Assembly (NCBI GenBank): GCA_016285815.1
Contig: JAEERN010000149.1
Span: 1 to 28,971 of the forward strand
Source of the DNA: Clostridiales bacterium
GTDB lineage: Bacteria > Bacillota > Clostridia > Oscillospirales > QAMX01
Direction of reading: 5' to 3'
DNA length: 28,971 nucleotides
Within the stretch, counting starts at the first letter, position 1. The number at the start of each line of letters is the position of its first letter. Of the stretch, positions 15,313-23,135 are shown piece after piece. The notes under the pieces are model-generated. The model had not been told where the DNA came from, made no database searches, and saw only the letters and a list, made by a program, of their open reading frames with translations. The position numbers and the translations under genes were made by a program.

Positions 15313-15393
15313 TAAGGACAGGCCGGGTCCGCATAAAAATAAAGCGCGGCCCGCCCCGGAAAAGGCGGGCGGGAGAAGGGGGAGAAAGAGCGG

Positions 15394-15666
15394 ATGTCCA
15401 TCAAATTGTCAGAGCTTTCCAGCAAGGCGGTCATCTCCACGCGCTCCGGCCGGGAGCTGGGGCGCGTGAGGGATCTGGAGATCGACCCGGTCACCGGGGC
15501 GGTGACGTCGGTGACGGTAGAGCGGCGAAGGGGCTTTTTCGGCGTGGCCGCGGGCGAGGAGCTGGTGCTCCGCTGGAACGCCATCCGGCTGGTGGGAGAG
15601 GACGCGCTGCTGGTGGACGCGGACGGCGAAGAGCTCTGCGGAGGAGAGGGCGGCCCCCGCTTTTGA
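15394..15666 (+). CDS. YlmC/YmxH-family PRC-barrel protein
   Basis: The 90-residue product is a single PRC-barrel domain starting MSIKLSELSSKAVISTRSG, with GRVRDLEIDPVTGAVTSVTV following. This matches the small YlmC/YmxH proteins of endospore-forming Firmicutes, often linked to sporulation. No membrane segment is present. The C-terminal 20 residues are acidic and glycine-rich (DADGEELCGGEGG). The GGGGGAG-type ribosome site lies about 9 bases before the ATG. It stands alone between divergent and tandem promoters; I see no convincing promoter of its own in 15313-15393. The family is fairly sure, but its molecular role is not established. Confidence 0.8.
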   Translation: MSIKLSELSSKAVISTRSGRELGRVRDLEIDPVTGAVTSVTVERRRGFFGVAAGEELVLRWNAIRLVGEDALLVDADGEELCGGEGGPRF

Positions 15667-15708
15667 CGGAGGAGGCCACATTTTTTTGATAAAAGGCGGA
15701 CCGGGGGC

Positions 15709-15737
15709 TTGAAATCCGAAGAGTTTTGGTGTATAAT
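15709..15737 (+). promoter_or_regulatory. Sigma-A promoter for the FAD protein-cmk-plsC-ispH/S1 operon
   Basis: TTGAAA (15709-15714), a 17-bp spacer and a perfect TATAAT (15732-15737) place the start near 15744, about 63 bases before the TTG start at 15807. The following four genes are spaced 18 bases apart or overlap, so one transcript is likely. Confidence 0.9.
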
Positions 15738-15806
15738 GATAAACTACAATGGTATCGCCAGAGAGATCACTGTCCGGCAGAGGGGCCGCCGGGCGCGGAG
15801 GGACGC

Positions 15807-17069
15807 TTGAAACAGACGCAGACCGCCGAAAAAACGGAATACGGCTGTGTCGTCGTCGGCGGCGGTCCCGCCGGGATGATGGCCGCGGGCCGCGCGGCGG
15901 AGCTTGGCTGTTCCGTCGTGCTGTGCGAGAAGAACGCGTCTCTTGGCAAAAAGCTCTCCATCACGGGGAAGGGCCGCTGCAACGTGACCAACGCCACCGA
16001 CCTGAACGGTCTGATGCGCCACATGAACGGCGACGCGCGCTTTCTCTATTCGGCGTTCCGGGCGTTCGGCCCGGACCGGGTCATGGCCTTTTTCGAAGAG
16101 CTGGGCGTGCCGCTGAAGGTCGAGCGGGGGAACCGCGTGTTCCCCGTTTCGGACCGGGCGGCGGACGTGACGGCGGCCATGCGGCGGTATCTGGCCCGAA
16201 GCGGCGCGCGGGTGAAGACGGCGCGCTGCACCGGGATCGAAACGGAGGACGGCGCCGTGACCGGCGTCCGCACCGACGGGGGGACGATCCCTTGCCGGTG
16301 CGCCGTGATCGCCACGGGCGGCCTGAGTTATCCCGGCACGGGCAGCACGGGGGACGGCTATGACTTCGCGCGGGCGCTGGGCCACACGGTGACGCCGCTG
16401 CGTCCCTCGCTGGTCGAGCTGCTCTCCGACGAGCCGCTCTGCGGCCGCTGCGCCGGACTGACGCTGAAAAACTGCGGCGTCCGGCTTTTGCGCGGAGACA
16501 AGACGGTATACGAGGACTTCGGCGAGCTGTTGTTCACCCATGCCGGCGTCTCCGGCCCCACGGTGCTCTCGGCCAGCGCGCATCTGCGCGGCGAGGGCGA
16601 GTGGATGCTGGCCGTGGACCTGAAGCCGGCGCTGGATCCCGGCGAACTGGACCGGCGCCTTCAGCGGGACTTTGCGGGGGAGAAGAACCGCCTGTTCCGC
16701 AACGCGCTGGACGGGCTGCTGCCCGCCTCGCTGCGCCAGCCTCTGGTCGAGCGGAGCGGGATCGCCCCGGACAAGCAGGTGAACGCCGTGACGAAGGAAG
16801 AGCGGCGGCGGCTGGCGGCGCTTTTGAAGGACCTGAGGATCGGCGGGCTGCGGCTGGGGCCCATGGCGGGCGCCGTCGTCACCGCGGGCGGCGTTTCCAC
16901 CCGGGAGATCCGGCCGGCCACCATGGAATCGAAATCGATATCGGGCCTGTTCTTCGCGGGAGAGATCCTGGACGTGGACGGCTATACGGGCGGGTTCAAC
17001 CTGCAGACCGCGTTCTCGACGGGCTATGCCGCGGGGACGGGGGCCGCCGGACGGGCGGCCGAGTTTTGA
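15807..17069 (+). CDS. HI0933/BaiN-like NAD(P)/FAD-dependent oxidoreductase
   Basis: The 420-residue product has an N-terminal FAD-binding Rossmann motif VVVGGGPAGMMAAGRAAELG (about residues 13-32), a KLSITGKGRCNVTN block that is diagnostic for the HI0933 (BaiN/YhiN) family, ATGGLSYPGTGSTGDGY in the middle, and a C-terminal FFAGEILDVDGYTGGFNLQ motif that closes the FAD site. Members are flavoproteins of poorly defined function; BaiN-like enzymes act on bile-acid intermediates in some gut Clostridia, but most members are housekeeping genes of unknown role. TTG 15807 is chosen because GGAGGG lies just before it and upstream codons lie in the leader. It heads the operon with cmk, plsC and ispH, a linkage widespread in Clostridia. 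Confidence 0.9.
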   Translation: MKQTQTAEKTEYGCVVVGGGPAGMMAAGRAAELGCSVVLCEKNASLGKKLSITGKGRCNVTNATDLNGLMRHMNGDARFLYSAFRAFGPDRVMAFFEELGVPLKVERGNRVFPVSDRAADVTAAMRRYLARSGARVKTARCTGIETEDGAVTGVRTDGGTIPCRCAVIATGGLSYPGTGSTGDGYDFARALGHTVTPLRPSLVELLSDEPLCGRCAGLTLKNCGVRLLRGDKTVYEDFGELLFTHAGVSGPTVLSASAHLRGEGEWMLAVDLKPALDPGELDRRLQRDFAGEKNRLFRNALDGLLPASLRQPLVERSGIAPDKQVNAVTKEERRRLAALLKDLRIGGLRLGPMAGAVVTAGGVSTREIRPATMESKSISGLFFAGEILDVDGYTGGFNLQTAFSTGYAAGTGAAGRAAEF

Positions 17070-17087
17070 ACACGGGAGAGTCGCACC

Positions 17088-17792
17088 TTGGAGGCACGAA
17101 AGACACAATCGGGAAAGTATGTCAGCATCGCCATCGACGGACCCAGCGGCGCGGGCAAGAGCAGTATGGCCAAGCGCCTGGGCCGGGAATTCGGCTTTCT
17201 GCATGTGGACACCGGCGCGCTGTACCGCGCGGTGGGGCTTGCCGCTCTGCGGCAGGGGCTCGCCATCGACGACCGGGAGGGCGTCGAGGCCCTCTGCGGG
17301 ACGCTGGATGTCCGGGCCGAGCTTTCCGAGAGCGGACAGCGCACAGTGCTGAACGGAGAGGACGTCTCGTCGGCGATCCGCGTCAACGAGGTGTCCCGGT
17401 GGGCCTCCGCCGTTTCGGCCTTTCCCGGCGTCCGCCGGTTCCTGCTGGACACCCAGCGCCGCACCGCCGAGACCCAGAACGTCATCATGGACGGGCGGGA
17501 CATCGCCACGGTGGTGCTGCCGGACGCGGACCTGAAGATCTATCTCACCGCGTCGGAGGAGTCGCGGGCCCAGCGCCGCTGGGAAGAGCTCTGCGGCCGG
17601 GGCGAGAACGTCCCTCTGGACCAGATCCGGCGGGAGATCCGCGCCCGGGACGAGGCGGACATGAACCGCGCCGTGGCGCCGCTGCGCCGCCACCCGGACG
17701 CCGTGCTGGTGGACACCAGCTGGCTCACCTTTGACGAGGGCTATGCGCTTTTGAAAAAGACCGTTTCGGAGGGGTTGGACCGTGTTCGCTAA
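17088..17792 (+). CDS. cmk: Cytidylate kinase
   Basis: The 234-residue product phosphorylates CMP and dCMP with ATP. It has the P-loop GPSGAGKSS (18-26), HVDTGALYRAVGL for nucleotide binding, VIMDGRDIATVVLPDADLKIYL in the core, and the lid region RRWEELCGRGENV. The C-terminal DTSWLTFDE is typical. TTG at 17088 is the start, with GGGAGAG 7 bases before it; the gene begins 18 bases after the FAD gene and its 3' end overlaps plsC by 11 bases. All catalytic motifs are intact, so it should be active. The N-terminus is about 8 residues longer than the shortest homologues, which makes the exact start slightly uncertain. Confidence 0.95.
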   Translation: MEARKTQSGKYVSIAIDGPSGAGKSSMAKRLGREFGFLHVDTGALYRAVGLAALRQGLAIDDREGVEALCGTLDVRAELSESGQRTVLNGEDVSSAIRVNEVSRWASAVSAFPGVRRFLLDTQRRTAETQNVIMDGRDIATVVLPDADLKIYLTASEESRAQRRWEELCGRGENVPLDQIRREIRARDEADMNRAVAPLRRHPDAVLVDTSWLTFDEGYALLKKTVSEGLDRVR

Positions 17793-18393
17793 GTTCATGC
17801 TGCATGTGACGCGCGTTGTGATGAAAGTGTTGTTCTTTTACCGGATCACCGGCCGGGAGAACATCCCCGGGGGAAGCTGCATGATCTGCGCCAACCATTC
17901 GGACTGGTTCGATCCCGTCCTGGTGGGAGACGCCGTTGGTCTGAATCCCATGATGCGCACCATGGCAAAGCAGGAGCTGTTCGAAAAGAAGCTCGCCAAC
18001 TGGTTTTTCCGGAAGCTGGGCGCGTTCCCGGTCCGCCGGGGCGAAAACGACCTGTCAGCCATCCGCACCGCTCTCAAGACCCTGTCAAGCGGCCAGCGGC
18101 TGCTGATCTTTCCCGAGGGGACCCGCTATGACCGGTATCACGCCAAATCCGGCGCGGGCATGATCGCCCTGCGCACGGGCTGCGCGGTGCTTCCAATCTA
18201 CGTCTGCAACGAGAAGAAGCTGTTCCGCCGGACGGACATCATCATCGGCGAGCCGTATGTGCCGGAAAAGCCGGCGGGCAAGCCGGACCATGCGGACTAT
18301 GAGGCCTGTTCGGACGAGATCCTGAGACGGATCTACGCGCTGCACGGCGAGGGCGAGCGCGTGACGGTCCCGGTCCCGGAGAAGAACGCATGA
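17782..18393 (+). CDS. plsC: 1-acyl-sn-glycerol-3-phosphate acyltransferase
   Basis: The 203-residue product converts lysophosphatidate to phosphatidate at the membrane. It shows the acyltransferase motif H39-x4-D44 (NHSDWFD) and the substrate-binding FPEGTRYDR motif near residue 113, followed by GAGMIALRTGCAVLPIYV. A short N-terminal hydrophobic stretch (VVMKVLFFYRI) may anchor it. The GTG at 17782 lies inside the end of cmk, with GGAGGG from the cmk coding region as ribosome site, implying translational coupling. Its stop overlaps the ispH start by four bases (ATGA). Confidence 0.93.
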   Translation: MFAKFMLHVTRVVMKVLFFYRITGRENIPGGSCMICANHSDWFDPVLVGDAVGLNPMMRTMAKQELFEKKLANWFFRKLGAFPVRRGENDLSAIRTALKTLSSGQRLLIFPEGTRYDRYHAKSGAGMIALRTGCAVLPIYVCNEKKLFRRTDIIIGEPYVPEKPAGKPDHADYEACSDEILRRIYALHGEGERVTVPVPEKNA

Positions 18394-20519
18394 AGGTGAT
18401 CCTGGCGGAGACGGCGGGCTTCTGCTTCGGCGTCTCGCGGGCGGTGGAGATGACCCGCGCCGCGGCGGGGCCCGGCGTTTGGGCGCTGGGGCACGTGATC
18501 CACAACGAGGCCGTGGTGGAGAGCCTGTGCCGCACGGGGATGAGGATCGCCCGCACCCCGCAGGAGATCCCGGACGGGGCGACGGCGATCATCCGCGCCC
18601 ACGGCGAACCGCCGGAAGTGACCCGCGCGCTGGCGGCGCGCGGGATCCGGATCGTGGACACCACCTGTCCCTGTGTCAGCCGCATCCACCGCATCGCGGA
18701 GCGCGAGCGGGCCGGGGGACGCCGGGTCGTCGTCGTCGGCACCAAGGGCCACCCGGAATCGACGGCCATCTCCGGCTGGGCGGGCGGCGCGGACGTGGTC
18801 GAGACCCCGGAAGAGCTGGAAACCGTGCTCGCAGAGGGCGAAGAGGACGTCTCTCTGGTGGCTCAGACCACCGCGGACCGGGGAATTTGGGAAAAAAGTG
18901 TAAACATTTTAAAAAAACGGTGTACAAATCCCAAAATATTTGATACAATATGTAATGCTACACAGGAGCGCCAGACCGAGGCGGCCCGGCTGGCCGCCGA
19001 AGCCGACGTCTGCATCGTCCTGGGCGATCCCATGAGCACCAATTCCAGACGCCTGCGCGACATCTGCGCGGCGCGGTGCAAGACCTATTTCGTCAGTTCC
19101 TGGGAGGAGCTTCGCCCCTTCCTGGCTGAAATACGGGGAGCGGACCCCGAAAAAATCTGTATCACCGCCGGGGCATCGACGCCGGCCGAAATGATTGAGG
19201 AGGTCAACAACAACATGACAAACGAGACAGAGATCGTCGGGAACGAAGAAGTTCTCGACAAAGCTCTTGAGGCGGAGGAGACGCTTGCAGCGGCGTCTGC
19301 CGAAACGGCTGAGGAAGTGAAAGCCGAAGCGGCGGCGGAAACGACGGCCGAAGAGACGGATGAGGAAAGCGCCGAGAGCGATGCCGAAACGTTTGCCGAG
19401 ATGGTGGACAAGTCCATGAAGACCCTGCACACCGGACAGCGCGTGAAGGGCATCGTGACGAGAGTGGCGGGCTCTGAGATCCAGATGGATCTGGGCACCA
19501 AGCACGCCGGCTTTATCCCGGCGTCCGAGCTTTCCGACGATCCCAGCGTGAAGCCGGAGGATATCGCCAAGGTCGGCGACGAGCTGGAAGTGTTCGTCAC
19601 CAAGGTCAACGACGCGGAGGGCTACGCCATGCTCTCCAAGAAGAGAGTGGACGCGGCCCGGGGCTGGGACAACATCGACGCGGCGAAGGAAGAGCGCCAG
19701 ATCCTCGAAGGCAACGTGGTCGAGATCAACAAGGGCGGCCTGGTCGTCATCGTCAACGGCGTTCGGGTCTTCGTGCCCGCTTCGCACACCGGCATCCCCA
19801 AGGACAAGCCGCTGGATCCGCTGCTGAAGACCAAGGTCCCGGTCCGCATCACCGAGATCAACCGCGCCAAGCGCCGGGTCATCGGTTCGATCCGCTATGC
19901 CAAGGAAGACCAGCGCAAGGCCGCCCAGCACAAGATCTGGGAGACGGTCGAGGTCGGCAACGTCTATGAGGGCACGGTCAAGAGCCTGACCTCCTTCGGC
20001 GCCTTCATCGACATCGGCGGCGCGGACGGCATGGCCCACATCACCGAGCTGTCCTGGGATCGCCTGAAGCATCCGTCCGAGGCGGTCAGCGTGGGCGACA
20101 CCGTCACGGCGCGCGTCATCGCGCTGGACCGGGAGAAGAAGAAGATCTCCCTGACGCTGAAGAACGAAGAGGACAACCCCTGGACCAAGTTCGTCGAGAC
20201 CTGTCATGTGGGCGACATCGTGGACGCCAAGATCGTCAAGCTGGTGGACTTCGGCGCCTTCGCCCAGGTCCTGCCCGGCGTGGACGGCCTGATCCACATC
20301 TCCCAGCTGGCTGACCGCCGCGTCAGCAAGCCGTCGGACGTCGTCAAGGAAGGCGACGTGGTGGGCGTCAAGATCATCGACATCAACACCGAGAAGCAGA
20401 AGATCAGCCTGTCCATCCGCGCCGCGCTGGAGGAGATCGGCTCTCGCGCTCTGCCGTCGGGCGACGAGTATAACGACGAGTACGACGAGGCCGACGAGGA
20501 GACCGGCGCGGAAGAGTAA
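18390..20519 (+). CDS. ispH: Fusion of 4-hydroxy-3-methylbut-2-enyl diphosphate reductase (IspH) and ribosomal protein S1
   Basis: The 709-residue product joins two functions. Residues 1-270 are IspH, the last step of the MEP isoprenoid pathway, with [4Fe-4S] cysteines C12, C93 and C188, H38, H71, H121-x-E123 and the STNS (216-219) and GASTP substrate loops. A low-complexity acidic linker (about 276-340, rich in A, E and T) follows, then four S1 repeats: VKGIVTRVAGSEIQMDLG, EGNVVEINKGGLVVIVNG, YEGTVKSLTSFGAFIDIGG and DAKIVKLVDFGAFAQVLPG. S1 repeats bind mRNA on the ribosome. This fusion is known in many Clostridia and Negativicutes. It overlaps plsC by four bases and closes the operon before a terminator. 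Odd points are a sharp AT-rich patch at about 18881-18965 and an internal ATG with a ribosome site at 19215. Confidence 0.96.
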   Translation: MKVILAETAGFCFGVSRAVEMTRAAAGPGVWALGHVIHNEAVVESLCRTGMRIARTPQEIPDGATAIIRAHGEPPEVTRALAARGIRIVDTTCPCVSRIHRIAERERAGGRRVVVVGTKGHPESTAISGWAGGADVVETPEELETVLAEGEEDVSLVAQTTADRGIWEKSVNILKKRCTNPKIFDTICNATQERQTEAARLAAEADVCIVLGDPMSTNSRRLRDICAARCKTYFVSSWEELRPFLAEIRGADPEKICITAGASTPAEMIEEVNNNMTNETEIVGNEEVLDKALEAEETLAAASAETAEEVKAEAAAETTAEETDEESAESDAETFAEMVDKSMKTLHTGQRVKGIVTRVAGSEIQMDLGTKHAGFIPASELSDDPSVKPEDIAKVGDELEVFVTKVNDAEGYAMLSKKRVDAARGWDNIDAAKEERQILEGNVVEINKGGLVVIVNGVRVFVPASHTGIPKDKPLDPLLKTKVPVRITEINRAKRRVIGSIRYAKEDQRKAAQHKIWETVEVGNVYEGTVKSLTSFGAFIDIGGADGMAHITELSWDRLKHPSEAVSVGDTVTARVIALDREKKKISLTLKNEEDNPWTKFVETCHVGDIVDAKIVKLVDFGAFAQVLPGVDGLIHISQLADRRVSKPSDVVKEGDVVGVKIIDINTEKQKISLSIRAALEEIGSRALPSGDEYNDEYDEADEETGAEE
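18921..18949 (+). promoter_or_regulatory. Putative promoter inside the ispH coding region
   Basis: TGTACA (18921-18926, 4 of 6 to TTGACA), a 17-bp spacer and TACAAT (18944-18949), with an extended -10 TGa just before, lie in an AT-rich island (18881-18965) within otherwise very GC-rich coding sequence. A start near 18956 would give a transcript covering the S1 half. The pattern is seen; the activity is inference. Confidence 0.45.
19197..19217 (+). other. rpsA: Possible internal translation start for a free S1 protein
   Basis: GAGGAGG (19197-19203) precedes an in-frame ATG at 19215 by 11 bases. Starting here would give a 434-residue protein of the acidic linker plus four S1 repeats (MTNETEIVGNEE...), matching stand-alone Firmicute S1-like proteins in size. 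The spacing is slightly long, so use of this start is uncertain. Confidence 0.4.
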
Positions 20520-20577
20520 ACCGCTCGCTCCCGCGAGCGCGCTCTGCCGCGGCACGCCCGAAGAGCATGAAAGGAAA

Positions 20578-20615
20578 CGCCCGCGCACCGGGTCTTGGTG
20601 CGCGGGCGCTTTTTT
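20578..20615 (+). terminator. Rho-independent terminator of the cmk/ispH-S1 operon
   Basis: A perfect 12-bp stem CGCCCGCGCACC (20578-20589) with 20597-20608, a 7-base loop, and six T at 20610-20615. It lies about 60 bases after the fusion gene's stop. Confidence 0.92.
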
Positions 20616-20650
20616 GCGCGCCGAACGGCGAAAAACGGGGAACGGCGCGG

Positions 20651-20747
20651 CGGGCGGCCGAAGTCGGTTCGTCGAACCGTGAAGCCGCTTTGCTTTACAT
20701 AGAGAGAAACAGGATGAAAGCTGTATAGCTTTACAGCGGGCCGCCCG
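20651..20747. other. Structured intergenic segment with nested inverted repeats
   Basis: Between the operon terminator and the GH38 stop codon, CGGGCGGCC (20651-20659) pairs with GGCCGCCCG (20739-20747). Inside are two smaller hairpins: CGGTTC-GTC-GAACCG (20665-20679) and AAAGCT-GTAT-AGCTTT (20717-20732). GCTTTACA occurs twice. The inner part is AT-richer than its surroundings. It could be the 3' end structure of the leftward GH38 transcript, a small RNA or a miniature repeat element; nothing decides among these. Confidence 0.35.
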
Positions 20748-20758
20748 GCGAGCTGTCC

Positions 20759-23053
20759 TCAGCGCTCCAGAAGGTCCGTCTCCCGGACCGATCCGTCGGC
20801 TTCCATGAGGATCGTTTTGATCTCGAAAGGCTCCAGTCCGATCTCCGTGCACGCGCCGCCCAGCGTCAGGCGGACCCGCTCCGGGACGCCGTTCAGCTCG
20901 AGCAGGCGGACCGCGGCGGGATCGCCGTCCTCCGCTTTTTTCAGCGCAGACAAGAAGGCGTTCCCGTCGATCCGCAGCCAGCCGTCCGTCGGCGGCAGTT
21001 CGCCGGGGTGGTTGGCCTCGCAGACGACCGTCGGCGGGGCGTTCCAATGGGCCGCCGCCGAGGCCGCTTCCGAGGCGGTCATTTCGTACGGGATCACGGA
21101 GACGCGCCCCTCGTGCACGCCCTGTTCCATATAAGGGCGCACGGGACGCTCGTCGAGATCGCCGAGGCGCAGGTCGGCGTAGAGCGGGCTGCGGACCAGC
21201 GTCAACCGGATCCCGCCGTCCGTGTCGTAGGCGAAAACTCCGTCCAGCAGCAGCGTCCGGCCGTTTTCCCCGCCCCAGCTCATCCACTCTCCGACGGGGT
21301 ATTCCCGTCCGTCGGCGGGGCGGACGACGGAGCCGCAGGGGATCGCGGCCCGGACCGGCCGGGCTGCGGCGCCGCGCGGGATGAGCTTCAGCACCGTGCG
21401 GCGCTCGTTCCAGTTCACGCGCCAGGCATAATCCATGCGGCGGTCGCCGGCGTAGGTCGTGATGAACTCCTCGATCCGGGAATCGCGGAACCGCCAGGTC
21501 TGCTTCACGGTGGTCAGAAGGGGGCCCTTTTCGGCGATCCGCCGCTCGATCAAGACCGGCTCTTCCAGCGGCTTTCCGTAGCCATCGGCCGTGTTGAAGC
21601 ACCAGGTGTCGCCGGCGTCCTCGAAGGCGCGCAGCAGAAAGGGGGACTCGCCGCCGACGTCGCCGTAGTCCCGGGTCACCGGCCGGTCCGTCTTGCGCAC
21701 GGCGTACGTGCGCCAGCCCATGGCGGGGACCTCGGCCTCGAAGGCGAAGCGGGTGCGGGCCCCGGGGATGACGCTTTTCTCGGTGACGACTTGCGCCGGA
21801 TGGACGGCGCCGCTCTCGTCGACCAGTTCGATCCCGCCGGAATACCACGGGAATTCCCAGGCCCACTGGACCTCGGCCTCCGTGACGCCGCGGAACGGCG
21901 TGCCGTTCAGGTTGAACAGACAGACGTTCCAAACGCTGTCCCGGTTGTCGCCGAGGGTCCGGATCCGGCGGCAGACCGACTGCAGCGCGAAGTGCTTCAC
22001 CTCGCCGGCGGTCTGCAGCAGCCTTCCGTGGCGGTCGCGGACGCCGTCGAAGGCGTCCGGGATGCAGCAGCCCCCCAGGATGTCGTGGAACTGGTTGAAC
22101 ATCAGGTCCTTCCAGCACCGGTACAGCGTGTCTTTCGGATACCGGAAGCCGCAGAGCCGCTCGGCCATGAGGGCCGCGTGCTCGGCGTGGTTCAGCTCGT
22201 ATTCGCTCTTCCGGTTGCTGCGCTTGGTCCCGGTGTGGTTCGAATAGGGGCCGTAATACCGGGTCGGCAGCTCGCCGGACACGGTCGGCCGCGGCTTCGT
22301 CCGCTGGGCCCGGAAGAAATCCCCCGTGCTGCCGAAGCGGACCGCGACGGCGCGGTTTTGCGCCATGGCCTCGCGGACGTCCCGGATGGCCTGTCTCGTG
22401 GGGGCGCCGCCGTGGTCCGAAACGCCGTAGACCTGCATGGCGTCGCGGCCGGCCGCCGGCAGGATCCCGCGCCAGCGCTCGATGGCCTCCGCCGTGTTTT
22501 GCGGATAGATCCCGGGGTCGCCGCCGGCGCGGTACGCCGTGACGACGCTTCCGTCCGGGGCGCGCCAGTCGAAAAGGGCGGCGGGCAGTTCCATCTCGTC
22601 CGGAGCCGGGCGCGAGAACACATAAAAGTCCAGGCCGCTCTTTTTCAGAATCTGGGGCATCATGGCGCTGTGCCCGAAGCTGTCGATGTTGAACACCGTG
22701 TTCGCCCGGCGGCCGAAGCGGTTTTCCAGATACCGCTGTCCGTAGAGTCCCTGACGGATCAGGCTTTCCCCGCCGGGGGCGTTGCAGTCCGGCTGGAGCC
22801 ACCAGCCCTCCGCCTCGACGTCCCAGCGGCCCTCGGCGGCACGCTTCCGGATCTCTTCGAAGAGCGGGGGATCGACGGTTTCGATCCACTCGAACACGGC
22901 GGGGGTGCAGAAGCTGTAGACGAAGTCCGGATCCTCCGCCATGCGGTCCAGCGCCGACCGGAACGTGGAGCGGATCGAGGCCATGGCCTCGTCCCACGTC
23001 CAGAGCCAGACCGGGTCGAAGTGGGTGTTGCCGATCATGTAAAGCGTGTCCAT
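20759..23053 (-). CDS. Glycoside hydrolase family 38 alpha-mannosidase
   Basis: The 764-residue product has the GH38 zinc-site motifs: GNTHFDPVWLW with H11 and D13, the nucleophile region FNIDSFGH with D124, and FNQFHDILGG with H323. A middle three-helix region and a C-terminal beta-sandwich region follow. GH38 enzymes release alpha-mannose from N-glycan or mannan fragments. No signal peptide is seen, so the enzyme is probably cytosolic and acts on imported manno-oligosaccharides. The length is at the short end of bacterial GH38. The ATG at 23053 has AAAGGTGA upstream. It follows lplA on the same strand with an 82-base gap that lacks a convincing leftward terminator or promoter, so co-transcription is possible although no functional link is obvious. 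Confidence 0.92.
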   Translation of the reverse strand: MDTLYMIGNTHFDPVWLWTWDEAMASIRSTFRSALDRMAEDPDFVYSFCTPAVFEWIETVDPPLFEEIRKRAAEGRWDVEAEGWWLQPDCNAPGGESLIRQGLYGQRYLENRFGRRANTVFNIDSFGHSAMMPQILKKSGLDFYVFSRPAPDEMELPAALFDWRAPDGSVVTAYRAGGDPGIYPQNTAEAIERWRGILPAAGRDAMQVYGVSDHGGAPTRQAIRDVREAMAQNRAVAVRFGSTGDFFRAQRTKPRPTVSGELPTRYYGPYSNHTGTKRSNRKSEYELNHAEHAALMAERLCGFRYPKDTLYRCWKDLMFNQFHDILGGCCIPDAFDGVRDRHGRLLQTAGEVKHFALQSVCRRIRTLGDNRDSVWNVCLFNLNGTPFRGVTEAEVQWAWEFPWYSGGIELVDESGAVHPAQVVTEKSVIPGARTRFAFEAEVPAMGWRTYAVRKTDRPVTRDYGDVGGESPFLLRAFEDAGDTWCFNTADGYGKPLEEPVLIERRIAEKGPLLTTVKQTWRFRDSRIEEFITTYAGDRRMDYAWRVNWNERRTVLKLIPRGAAARPVRAAIPCGSVVRPADGREYPVGEWMSWGGENGRTLLLDGVFAYDTDGGIRLTLVRSPLYADLRLGDLDERPVRPYMEQGVHEGRVSVIPYEMTASEAASAAAHWNAPPTVVCEANHPGELPPTDGWLRIDGNAFLSALKKAEDGDPAAVRLLELNGVPERVRLTLGGACTEIGLEPFEIKTILMEADGSVRETDLLER

Positions 23054-23135
23054 AGCGAGTCACCTTTCTCTGTTTCGGAAAGTCCCGGAACCCCGCGCGG
23101 CGTGCGCGGAGCGTTTTTTCTGAGTCGGGCCGCAC

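Noticed and set aside
20631..20645. A 15-base stretch AAAAACGGGGAACGG identical to part of the terminator at 395-409
   Set aside because: In a 29-kb GC-rich window one such match can occur by chance, and the second copy is not part of the same hairpin.
23093..23119. Hairpin CCGCGC...GCGCGG followed by six T, reading rightward, between lplA and the GH38 gene
   Set aside because: It has the shape of a terminator only on the plus strand, where no rightward gene is present. On the minus strand it lacks a U-tract, so I do not call it the lplA terminator.
18909..23135. A 1408-residue leftward open frame antisense to ispH-S1 and running through the GH38 gene in another frame
   Set aside because: It is a byproduct of high GC and codon structure on the opposite strand. 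It has no ribosome site, a repetitive low-information protein, and conflicts with two certain genes.
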